From Bacteriovorax stolpii (GTDB lineage Bacteria; Bdellovibrionota; Bacteriovoracia; Bacteriovoracales; Bacteriovoracaceae), in NCBI GenBank assembly GCA_945862475.1, contig CAMAYW010000093.1, forward strand, positions 1 through 8,199: a stretch of 8,199 nucleotides of DNA, read 5' to 3'. The stretch's first letter is position 1. Every line of letters starts with the position of its first letter. Made by a program: the position numbers and the translations under genes. Shown here piece by piece: positions 1 to 5,600 of the stretch. A model generated the notes under the pieces. The model did not search any database and was not told the origin of the DNA. It was given only the letters and a program-made list of their open reading frames with translations.

Positions 1-437
1 TTGATAAAAGCAAAACCGTCCTGAGGCAGGACGCGTACTCTCTTATCAGATAAGCCGCTGGTGCAATCTGGAAAATAGAGCTTAGAAACTTCGATTACTC
101 TTTCATCGATTTCAACTAGATCAATTCTTTCTATATCTGGATGCTTTACGAATTCGCGAACGACGCCACCATCACCGCCACCGATGATGAGAACATTTTT
201 GCACTGACGTGAAACCATGTAGGGAATGTGGGAAACGACTTCATGATAAACAAATTCATCTTTATCAGAGACCATTGTTTTGCCGTCAAGAAGAAGAAGT
301 CTTCCAACCGATTCAGTGTCATAGACATCTATTTTTTGATATTTGGATTGCTCCGAGTGAAGATGGGCCTTAATTTTAAACCCCATGGCGAAAGTATTAC
401 GAAAAGATTCCTCAATCATCCAACCATCGACGTTCAT
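1..437 (-). CDS. speE: Spermidine synthase (5' part, cut by window edge)
   Basis: Polyamine aminopropyltransferase: it moves the aminopropyl group of decarboxylated S-adenosylmethionine to putrescine to make spermidine in the cytoplasm. The first 145 codons are present and the reading frame is still open at base 1. Family landmarks seen: the LLLDGKTMVSDKDEF-YHE segment at about residues 48-66, the nucleotide-binding GGGDGG loop at 86-91, the VEID strand at 108-111 (acidic residue that holds the cofactor ribose in the family) and QDGFAF at 139-144. The start at 437 is supported by a strong AAGGAG ribosome site (plus-strand bases 441-447). It is transcribed divergently from hldD with a credible promoter of its own. 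The C-terminal half, including most of the putrescine site, lies outside the window. Confidence 0.93.
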   Translation of the reverse strand, partial: MNVDGWMIEESFRNTFAMGFKIKAHLHSEQSKYQKIDVYDTESVGRLLLLDGKTMVSDKDEFVYHEVVSHIPYMVSRQCKNVLIIGGGDGGVVREFVKHPDIERIDLVEIDERVIEVSKLYFPDCTSGLSDKRVRVLPQDGFAFI

Positions 438-461
438 AAAACTCCTTAAAAAAGATGGACT

Positions 462-490
462 TATTTAACCTAAAAAGGGGGATTTTCCAA
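462..490 (-). promoter_or_regulatory. Candidate housekeeping promoter for the spermidine synthase gene
   Basis: Read on the minus strand: TTGGAA (485-490), a 17-base spacer and TAAATA (462-467). Each hexamer has four or more matches to the sigma-70 consensus, and the expected start site lies about 15-20 bases before the ribosome site of speE. Called by eye from consensus match and spacing only. Confidence 0.45.
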
Positions 491-536
491 GGTTATTGAC
501 ACGCAGCCTATTAAAAAAACTTAGAAATGAGGAATG

Positions 537-565
537 ATGACTAAAACCACGTTTGTGATTATGAT
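537..565 (+). promoter_or_regulatory. Candidate housekeeping promoter for hldD
   Basis: ATGACT (537-542), a 17-base spacer and TATGAT (560-565). The -10 box matches 5 of 6 and the -35 box 4 of 6 consensus bases. It predicts a start near 572 and a short leader of about 23 bases before hldD. A perfect TTGACA at 496-501 lies upstream but has no good -10 box at the right distance. Confidence 0.4.
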
Positions 566-594
566 GAGGATGTCTAACTTAGAGAGGAATTTCA

Positions 595-1587
595 ATGATT
601 TTGGTCACTGGTGCCGCAGGATTTATCGGAAGTGTAATTGTTCAAGAACTTAACTCGAGGGGAGTCCAAGATATCATTGTGTGCGACCATTTCGAGGCTG
701 GGGAAAAGTGGAGAAATCTTAGAGGATTGAAATATGATTCCTTCCTTCAAGTCGAAGATCTCTTTGAACATCCGATTTGGAAAAAGCAGGGTGGACTAAA
801 GGCGATCTATCATATGGGGGCCTGTTCAGATACCACCGAACTGAACATGGATTTTCTTTATAAGAATAATACCGAATACACTAATAAACTATTAACTCTT
901 GCGGCTTCAAAAAACATACCGATTGTGTATGCCTCAAGTGCGGCCACCTATGGTGCCGGAGAGCAAGGTTATTCAGATGACCATAAAGGGATTTCTCAAT
1001 TAAGACCCTTGAATAAATATGGTTATTCAAAACAATTAAGTGATGAATGGATTCTCAAACAAAAGAAAAAACCTAGGGTCTGGTTTGGTGTTAAGTTTTT
1101 TAATGTTTTTGGGCCACACGAATATCATAAAGGGAAAATGAGTTCTGTCGTTTTTCAATCTTTTAATCAGATAAGAGAAGTGGGTGAGGTAAAACTTTTT
1201 AAATCTCATCACCCAGATTACAAAGATGGAGAGCAGCTAAGAGATTTTGTTTATGTAAAGGACGTCGTCCGGGCCATGATAGAATTGATCGACGCTGGTA
1301 AAAAGAAGCCCGCTTTATCTGGTATTTACAATTTAGGGACGGGTGAGGCGAGAAGTTTTCATGATCTAGTGAAAGGAACCTTTCAAGCGATGGGACTTGC
1401 ACCTAAAATTAAATTTATCGATATGCCAGAAGAATTAAGAAACCAATATCAATACTTTACTCAGGCAGAGATGGGGAAGCTTAAGAAAGCCCTTCCGAAA
1501 TTCAAATTCATGGCACTCGAGGATGCCATCAGCGACTATGTAAAGAGTCATCTTTCAAAACCTGAAAAATATCTTGAGCATAAATGA
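595..1587 (+). CDS. hldD: ADP-L-glycero-D-manno-heptose 6-epimerase
   Basis: Converts ADP-D-glycero-beta-D-manno-heptose to the L-glycero form, the last step in making the ADP-heptose donor for the LPS inner core. It is a cytoplasmic extended short-chain dehydrogenase/reductase that binds NADP. Visible evidence: the Rossmann loop TGAAGFIGS at residues 5-13, the SSAATYGAG segment at 114-122, the catalytic Y-xxx-K pair Y142/K146, and the family-specific block FFNVFGPHEYHKGKMSSV at 168-185. RDFVYVKDV at 216-224 and MPEELRNQYQYFTQA at 277-291 are also typical of HldD rather than of UDP-galactose epimerases. The 330 residues are close to the usual 310-330. AGAGAGG lies seven bases before the ATG. 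It overlaps the next gene by ATGA, so the two are probably translated as a coupled pair. Confidence 0.95.
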   Translation: MILVTGAAGFIGSVIVQELNSRGVQDIIVCDHFEAGEKWRNLRGLKYDSFLQVEDLFEHPIWKKQGGLKAIYHMGACSDTTELNMDFLYKNNTEYTNKLLTLAASKNIPIVYASSAATYGAGEQGYSDDHKGISQLRPLNKYGYSKQLSDEWILKQKKKPRVWFGVKFFNVFGPHEYHKGKMSSVVFQSFNQIREVGEVKLFKSHHPDYKDGEQLRDFVYVKDVVRAMIELIDAGKKKPALSGIYNLGTGEARSFHDLVKGTFQAMGLAPKIKFIDMPEELRNQYQYFTQAEMGKLKKALPKFKFMALEDAISDYVKSHLSKPEKYLEHK

Positions 1588-2015
1588 ATAAAAAAATCGA
1601 TGGTTTAAAGCAAGCAATCGAAATGCTTCAAGGGTTGGACCTTGCTTCTCAACAGTCACTCATCGCTGAGATTGCTAGACGTGATCCAGAAATGGCCGTG
1701 AAACTAAAACAAAATTTAATTACTTTTGATGATCTTCAGTATTTAACCGTAACCATGATGAAAAGACTTTTGAAGGATATTGACCTTAATGTTTTAGGAC
1801 TCGCGCTTCGTGGAGCAAACCAAGAGACGGTTAATCACCTTCTTGAGATGTTTTCCACAAATATGAAAAGAGATATAGAAGATATTTTAAAGGGAAAGCC
1901 TAGACCCCTCACCGAAGTTATGGAAGCACAGAAAAAAATCATGGATGTGGTTCATAAACTGAGAGATCAGGGTGAGATTATTCTTTCAAAAGATAAGTCT
2001 GAAAAATATGTCTAA
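1584..2015 (+). CDS. Stand-alone FliG C-terminal-domain protein
   Basis: A 143-residue protein that resembles only the C-terminal part of the flagellar switch protein FliG. Residues 7-48 (GLKQAIEML, then AEIARRDPEMAVKL) match the armadillo-like segment before the FliG motor domain. NLITFDDL at 44-51 stands where FliG has its MFxFEDL hinge. LALRGAN, PLTEV-EAQKKI and GEIIL then follow the order of the FliG torque domain. Against E. coli FliG by eye, K264 is Arg, R281 is Asn, D288 is Glu, D289 is Asp and R297 is Pro with an Arg one residue earlier, so the charged MotA-facing set is only partly kept. The FliG N-terminal FliF-binding domain and the EHPQ motif are absent. It overlaps hldD by four bases. 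Its role is unknown; it may be an accessory rotor or scaffold protein. The domain call is firm, the function is not. Confidence 0.85.
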   Translation: MNKKIDGLKQAIEMLQGLDLASQQSLIAEIARRDPEMAVKLKQNLITFDDLQYLTVTMMKRLLKDIDLNVLGLALRGANQETVNHLLEMFSTNMKRDIEDILKGKPRPLTEVMEAQKKIMDVVHKLRDQGEIILSKDKSEKYV

Positions 2016-2048
2016 ATGTAAGGGGCCCATTTGGGCCCCTTACATTTA
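2013..2048. terminator. Bidirectional terminator shared by two convergent genes
   Basis: A perfect 16-base inverted repeat: arm TAAATGTAAGGGGCCC at 2013-2028, loop ATTT, complementary arm at 2033-2048. The GC-rich core is flanked by AT pairs, and T-rich sequence (ACTTTTCTTCC) follows on the plus strand; the minus strand is also T-rich beyond the stem. The TAA stop of the FliG_C gene is the first three bases of the left arm. The TAA of the minus-strand gene is the last three bases of the right arm, so both stop codons are built into the stem. Confidence 0.9.
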
Positions 2049-2666
2049 CTTTTCTTCCACAATATAAAAGTCTCTTTTCCAAAATAAGAATTTCTTCTGA
2101 GTGACTTTGTATTCTCTTAAAGTCTCCAGAGGCTTAACATCATAAACAACATTTCCACTTCCAAACGCATTTTGTCTGGCGGCGACAGTGAATTTTTCTG
2201 TCTCTGAGTCTCCAAGAGCTGGTAAATCTTTGAATTTGATTTTCATAGAGTCTTTTTCATAAGTCGTTGCTGTACCATATTGAGCGCAAAAGGATTCTGG
2301 TACCATGCAAGACCTAGGACGACGGACTGTTTCAGTTCTGTACGTGTCGGCCCATTGAAGACAAGCGCCTTGTGGATTTGTGCGTATACATCTTTTTCCA
2401 GTATTTATCGTTCTTGTAAAGACATCATAACCGCAGTCTATACCAGATGTTCTGTAGACCATTCTTGTTTCATACCGTTCACAAATGGAATTCTCCATGG
2501 GGACAAGAAATGAAATCTCCACCGTCTCCGGTGTCGCATTTGTTCGAATGACTGTTGCACTTGAAGTGGAGACGTCAACTTTTTCGCTGTTAAGAAGAAC
2601 TTCAGTATTTTTGGCAAATGATGCCATGGAAACAAATAGCACTGCAAAACCTACAATAGCTTTCAT
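2046..2666 (-). CDS. Exported six-cysteine protein of unknown function
   Basis: A 206-residue protein I do not recognise. It begins with a clear Sec signal peptide (MKAIVGFAVLFVSMASFA, likely cut after residue 18), so it acts in the periplasm, at the surface or outside the cell. The mature part has exactly six cysteines (62, 78, 93, 102, 120, 127) inside a 66-residue central stretch rich in Arg, Thr and Tyr, which suggests three disulfides. There is no lipobox and no second membrane segment. The N-terminal part (about 21-60) and the C-terminal part (135-206) are Cys-free and look beta-rich. The start is supported by AGGAT seven bases upstream (plus-strand 2674-2678). It converges on the FliG_C gene and shares its terminator. 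No convincing promoter was found upstream. Confidence 0.8.
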   Translation of the reverse strand: MKAIVGFAVLFVSMASFAKNTEVLLNSEKVDVSTSSATVIRTNATPETVEISFLVPMENSICERYETRMVYRTSGIDCGYDVFTRTINTGKRCIRTNPQGACLQWADTYRTETVRRPRSCMVPESFCAQYGTATTYEKDSMKIKFKDLPALGDSETEKFTVAARQNAFGSGNVVYDVKPLETLREYKVTQKKFLFWKRDFYIVEEK

Positions 2667-2751
2667 ATGAATGATCCTTTAAAAAAATGGTAGCTCTTCT
2701 TACCTTAGTTCCTTTCAATTGTGATTCCTCACGGAAAATCTTACAGGGTGA

Positions 2752-2863
2752 AACTGACTCAAGGTTTAATTGAATTATTTGGCCCTTCAAAGGGACGAAC
2801 TGACTCCAGTTTAGGAGCTAAATTGACCATGCTGCATTACTGATTAAAAGCTCTTATACTGAC
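2752..2863. repeat. Three spaced ACTGAC motifs upstream of the sigma-54 promoter
   Basis: AACTGACTC occurs at 2752-2760 and again at 2798-2806, each followed by a similar AG-TTTA tail. A third, shorter copy (ACTGAC) lies at 2858-2863. The middle copy is an inverted repeat, AACTG-ACTC-CAGTT (2798-2811). They lie roughly 75 to 190 bases before the predicted sigma-54 start site, the usual range for activator-binding upstream sites. Binding by any protein is inferred; only the repeats are seen. Confidence 0.4.
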
Positions 2864-2912
2864 CGACCCAACACGCAGTCGCAAAACTTGTTGAAATAAC
2901 GAAGAAGTTTCG

Positions 2913-2929
2913 TTGGCACGATTCCTGCT
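2913..2929 (+). promoter_or_regulatory. Sigma-54 (-24/-12) promoter
   Basis: TTGGCACG, four bases, then CTGCT. This matches the sigma-54 consensus TTGGCACG-N4-TTGCW at all but one specified base. The invariant GG (2915-2916) and GC (2927-2928) have the required 12-base register. The predicted start is near 2940, followed by a purine-rich ribosome site (AAAGGGGGG, 2947-2955) and then the small ORF at 2966. RpoN promoters need an ATP-dependent enhancer-binding activator, so the downstream unit is probably switched on by a specific signal. Confidence 0.82.
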
Positions 2930-2965
2930 CAAAGGGTTTCCAAGAGAAAGGGGGGTTACTCAAGG

Positions 2966-3070
2966 ATGAGTGATCTTGAAAAGGACTTCTCCCTCTTGTC
3001 TCCTGCCATGGATCGGCGTTCGGTTTTAAAGGATTTGAAATCGAAAAATAAACTTAAAATTGCAAACTAA
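2966..3070 (+). CDS. Small 34-residue ORF leading into the DksA-like gene
   Basis: ATG at 2966 to TAA at 3068-3070 gives a 34-residue peptide beginning MSDLEKDFSLLSPAMDRR and ending KSKNKLKIAN: acidic at the start, strongly Lys-rich at the end, with no Cys, no signal peptide and no membrane segment. It is the first ORF after the sigma-54 promoter. AAAGGGGGG ends ten bases before the ATG, and AAGG directly abuts it. Its stop lies 15 bases before the chosen start of the next gene, whose ribosome site begins three bases after the TAA, an arrangement that favours coupled translation. It may be a functional micro-protein or a leader peptide. I do not recognise the sequence, and its translation is inferred. 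Confidence 0.5.
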   Translation: MSDLEKDFSLLSPAMDRRSVLKDLKSKNKLKIAN

Positions 3071-3073
3071 ATG

Positions 3074-3079
3074 AAGGAG
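3074..3079 (+). promoter_or_regulatory. Ribosome binding site that fixes the DksA-like start at 3086
   Basis: AAGGAG ends six bases before the ATG at 3086. An earlier in-frame ATG at 3071 directly follows the stop of the small ORF, has no ribosome site upstream, and would place this AAGGAG inside the coding region. The 3086 start is therefore preferred. Confidence 0.8.
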
Positions 3080-3085
3080 AGTTTC

Positions 3086-3562
3086 ATGGAAAAGGCAACC
3101 CTAGAAAAATTTAAGAATCTTTTTTTAGAGATCTTGTCTGAGGAAGAACTCTCGGCGGGAAAACTCTTTCCCGTGAGCCTTGAAGGAGATGAGGTTGATA
3201 TTGTCTCGGTTGAAAAACAAAATCAAATGGATTTTCGCCTAAAGGCCCGGAACACTATTTTCATGAAAAAAGTAAAAAAATCTCTCCAGAAAATTGAAGA
3301 TGGCACCTTTGGTGAGTGTGAAGAATGTGGAACAGAGATTTCAAATAACAGATTAATCGCAAGACCAACTGCTGATTTATGTATTCAATGTAAAGAAGCT
3401 GAAGAGAAGGAAGAAAATCAACTAATCCATAGGAATAAGAAATCAATTAAAAATGGAAAAGTTCTTCCAATTGAGCAATTAGAAAGAGGATTTAAAGCTG
3501 ATGAAACGGGTACATCAAACTTTCATGTCAGGCACATGGATTACCAAGATATCGTAGGATAA
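3086..3562 (+). CDS. DksA/TraR-family C4 zinc-finger regulator
   Basis: A 158-residue DksA/TraR-type protein. Members enter the RNA polymerase secondary channel and alter promoter kinetics, often with ppGpp. A coiled-coil region runs to about residue 75 and is followed by a C4 zinc finger: Cys78, Cys81, Cys99 and Cys102 (CxxC-x17-CxxC), with RLIARPTADLC (residues 89-99) between the two pairs as in true DksA. The coil tip reads GDEVDIVS (34-41), so the two Asp of the DksA DxxDxA motif are kept (D35, D38) but Ala is replaced by Val40. About 55 residues follow the finger, a longer tail than in DksA, with a Lys-rich stretch and unrecognised sequence. It lies behind a sigma-54 promoter and a 34-codon ORF and ends at a strong terminator. 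It is unlikely to be the housekeeping DksA, which is usually expressed from sigma-70 promoters. Family confidence is high, role uncertain. Confidence 0.88.
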   Translation: MEKATLEKFKNLFLEILSEEELSAGKLFPVSLEGDEVDIVSVEKQNQMDFRLKARNTIFMKKVKKSLQKIEDGTFGECEECGTEISNNRLIARPTADLCIQCKEAEEKEENQLIHRNKKSIKNGKVLPIEQLERGFKADETGTSNFHVRHMDYQDIVG

Positions 3563-3589
3563 TTTAAATAAGATGGAGATAAAATCAAT

Positions 3590-3617
3590 AGGGCCCTCTC
3601 AAAAAGAGGGCCCTTTT
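3590..3617. terminator. Terminator between the DksA-like gene and htpG
   Basis: Stem GGGCCCTCT (3591-3599) pairs with AGAGGGCCC (3605-3613) around a CAAAA loop; one more A-T pair closes the base. It is followed by TTTTATTT on the plus strand, a standard intrinsic terminator for the DksA-like unit. It lies just beyond the htpG stop codon on the minus strand, where a weaker T-rich run follows, so it may also end htpG. Confidence 0.9.
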
Positions 3618-3619
3618 AT

Positions 3620-5497
3620 TTAAACTATAAATTGTGAAAGTTCTTGGACGAGAGATTGGGATCTTGTGACAAATTTTTCTTTTTCTTCTGAGGTTAACCC
3701 TTCTGACGAAAGAGAGGCGAGGTCTTGAACATGATGACAAATTTTTTCAGCGAGCTCTTTCTTTTCACCCTTTTCCCAAATCTTTAATGCATTTTGAATA
3801 AGCGGATTTCTTGGGTTCACTATAAGTGTCTTTTTTAACGGCATCGCAAATGTAGATTGTCCCATGGATTTTGTCATTTGCTGAAAGCGCTTCATACTCT
3901 CATCGACTTTAAAATATGCACTCGAAGAGGCGTTTTTAAGTCCCTTCACTTCAACATCAAGTTTCGTTTCAAGATCTTTATTATCGCCTATGAGAACCTG
4001 CCTAAAGAAATCCTTGATTTTTATATCATCAGGAGTTGTTTCACTCGATTCGAGAAGAGTCTCAATAATAGAATCGATAGCACTAAATTTATAAGTTAAT
4101 TCACCAAGCTTTTTATATTCACAATGTTGTGTGAAATGAGGATCGATATACTGATCTGTCTCGAGAACCTGAATATTTTCCTGGAGTAGCTGTTTTCTTA
4201 AGGATTCATCACTAAGATTCTTCTCAAAATAGATATAGGTATTATTCAGCTTCTCTTTAACATTTTCTGGGATAGAGGCTTGGTATTCATCAAGAGTGAC
4301 AAGTTTGGAGTCACTATTTTTAAACAGCACAAATTTTCTCATGACTTCGTCAAACTTCTCATCCTGCATGCAACCATATTTGACAAAAAGTACAATATCT
4401 TCCCATACTTTTTCAAACCGCTCACGATCATTATTAAAAAGTTTTTTGAGAGATTCCGAAACTTTTTTAATGATATAATTTGAGATTTTTTTGATGTTTG
4501 GATCTCCTTGAAGTGCAGATCGGGAGACATTAAGTGGGATGTCCGTTGAATCGATTGCACCTTTAAGTAATCCCAAGAAATCTGGAACAACATTTTTTAC
4601 ATTGTCAGAAACAAAAACTTGTTTTGAATAAAGCTTAATCCCATTTTCTTGGATGGGTTTATTTGGATTTAACTTAGGAAAAAATAGAATCCCTTGTAGG
4701 GTGAATGGATGATCTACATTGAGATGTAGCCAAAAAAGAGGCTCCGCTTCCATGGGAAACATTTTTTTGTAGAACGTTTTATAGTCTTCGTCCTGAAGTG
4801 ATGTTGGATCTTTTTTCCAAAGTGGGTCCGTTTCATTTATTGTTTGCTCGACTGCATCTTTATCATTCAAATCTTTAAGCGTGATTTGATAAGGCATAAA
4901 ATCACAATAGTGGCTTAGTGTTTCCTGGAATTTCCATTTATCGAGGAATTCCTCACCATCATTTGAAATAAAGAGAGTTATTTTTGTTCCAATTTCATTC
5001 TTCTGAGAATCAGAGAATGTGTAGTCAGTGTCACCCAAGCAAGTCCACTTAGTTGGGGTAGAGCCAGGAGTCATTGATAATGATTCAACTTCAACTTTTT
5101 CTGCCACCATAAAGGCTGAGTAAAAACCAAGTCCGAATTTTCCGATGATCTCATCTTTCGTATTTGTTTTACCCATATCCTTCATTTTTTGTACAAATTC
5201 CTCGGCTCCAGAAAAGGCCAATTGAGCAATGTACTTTTCGACCTCAGATTCGGTCAGTCCGATGCCGTTGTCTTCAATGGTGATGATTCTTTCAGACTTA
5301 TTCACTTCAATTTTAATTTTCCCGGCAGGAGTCTCATGGCCCTGTGAGCGCGCAATTGTTTGTCTTTTGGTGATTGCATCGGACGCATTGGAGACAAGCT
5401 CCCTGATGAAAATATCATGCTCTGAGTAAAGCCATTTTTTGATAATGGGAAAAATATCGTTAGTTTTTACTGAAATCGAACCCTTACGGTTACTCAT
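3620..5497 (-). CDS. htpG: Chaperone protein HtpG (Hsp90)
   Basis: Cytosolic ATP-dependent Hsp90-family dimeric chaperone that helps mature or refold client proteins, especially under heat stress. With the start at 5497 it is 625 residues, almost the same as E. coli HtpG (624). GHKL ATPase motifs are all visible: IRELVSNASDA at 31-41 (E33 catalytic, N37 Mg/ATP), DNGIG at 76-80 and GKFGLGFYSAF at 119-129. The middle domain contains NETDPLWKKDP (221-231) and the catalytic-arginine loop PLNVSR (321-326). After that Arg the usual Glu (NVSREILQ) is replaced, giving SALQG. There is no C-terminal MEEVD, as expected for bacteria. The start was chosen on GGAGGG (plus-strand 5501-5506). A further in-frame ATG 13 codons upstream (5536) has only a distant, weak site. 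It carries a heat-shock-like promoter. Confidence 0.96.
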   Translation of the reverse strand: MSNRKGSISVKTNDIFPIIKKWLYSEHDIFIRELVSNASDAITKRQTIARSQGHETPAGKIKIEVNKSERIITIEDNGIGLTESEVEKYIAQLAFSGAEEFVQKMKDMGKTNTKDEIIGKFGLGFYSAFMVAEKVEVESLSMTPGSTPTKWTCLGDTDYTFSDSQKNEIGTKITLFISNDGEEFLDKWKFQETLSHYCDFMPYQITLKDLNDKDAVEQTINETDPLWKKDPTSLQDEDYKTFYKKMFPMEAEPLFWLHLNVDHPFTLQGILFFPKLNPNKPIQENGIKLYSKQVFVSDNVKNVVPDFLGLLKGAIDSTDIPLNVSRSALQGDPNIKKISNYIIKKVSESLKKLFNNDRERFEKVWEDIVLFVKYGCMQDEKFDEVMRKFVLFKNSDSKLVTLDEYQASIPENVKEKLNNTYIYFEKNLSDESLRKQLLQENIQVLETDQYIDPHFTQHCEYKKLGELTYKFSAIDSIIETLLESSETTPDDIKIKDFFRQVLIGDNKDLETKLDVEVKGLKNASSSAYFKVDESMKRFQQMTKSMGQSTFAMPLKKTLIVNPRNPLIQNALKIWEKGEKKELAEKICHHVQDLASLSSEGLTSEEKEKFVTRSQSLVQELSQFIV

Positions 5498-5500
5498 ATA

Positions 5501-5506
5501 CCCTCC
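5501..5506 (-). promoter_or_regulatory. Ribosome binding site that fixes the htpG start at 5497
   Basis: GGAGGG on the minus strand, three to four bases before the ATG at 5497. The spacing is a little short but the match is strong. The product then begins MSNRKGSISV, in line with typical HtpG N-termini; the longer start would add 13 residues unlike the family. Confidence 0.75.
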
Positions 5507-5529
5507 ATAACTGGTGTCATATTGTCGTC

Positions 5530-5558
5530 TTGTCATTTAGCGTAAATATCCCTAAAAA
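5530..5558 (+). promoter_or_regulatory. Candidate housekeeping promoter for the asparaginase-nuclease pair
   Basis: TTGTCA (5530-5535), a 17-base spacer and TAAAAA (5553-5558): 5 of 6 and 4 of 6 consensus matches. The predicted start near 5565 leaves a leader of about 36 bases. It overlaps the divergent htpG promoter, so the two units could interfere with each other. By-eye call. Confidence 0.33.
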
Positions 5559-5587
5559 GATGGTTATTAAGTCATAAACGTCAAGGG
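5558..5587 (-). promoter_or_regulatory. Sigma-32-like heat-shock promoter for htpG
   Basis: Read on the minus strand: CCCTTGAC (5580-5587), a 14-base spacer and AACCATCT (5558-5565). This follows the RpoH pattern CTTGAA-N13-15-CCCCATnT with 5 of 6 matches at -35 and 6 of 8 at -10. It leaves a leader of about 50 bases. The sigma-70 reading of the same TTGACG finds no acceptable -10 box at 17-18 bases. That the gene is htpG, a classic RpoH target, adds weight. Confidence 0.6.
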
Positions 5588-5600
5588 TAGAAGAAATAAT

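Noticed and set aside
496..501. Perfect TTGACA as a -35 box for hldD
   Set aside because: No acceptable -10 hexamer at 16-19 bases (candidates match only about two of six). The 537-565 pair fits better.
2783..2794. CCCTT-CA-AAGGG inverted repeat as an operator
   Set aside because: Short, single copy and with a two-base spacer; could easily be chance. The ACTGAC repeats beside it are better supported.
3071..3085. Upstream in-frame ATG for the DksA-like gene
   Set aside because: It directly follows the small-ORF stop and has no ribosome site, whereas AAGGAG is placed six bases before the ATG at 3086.
4339..4593. ORFs in other frames within htpG and other genes
   Set aside because: They lie inside strongly recognised genes, have low-complexity translations and no ribosome sites of their own.
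5498..5536. Thirteen-residue N-terminal extension of HtpG
   Set aside because: Its only ribosome-site-like AGGGA is about 13 bases away, while GGAGGG lies just before the ATG at 5497, and the shorter form matches family length.
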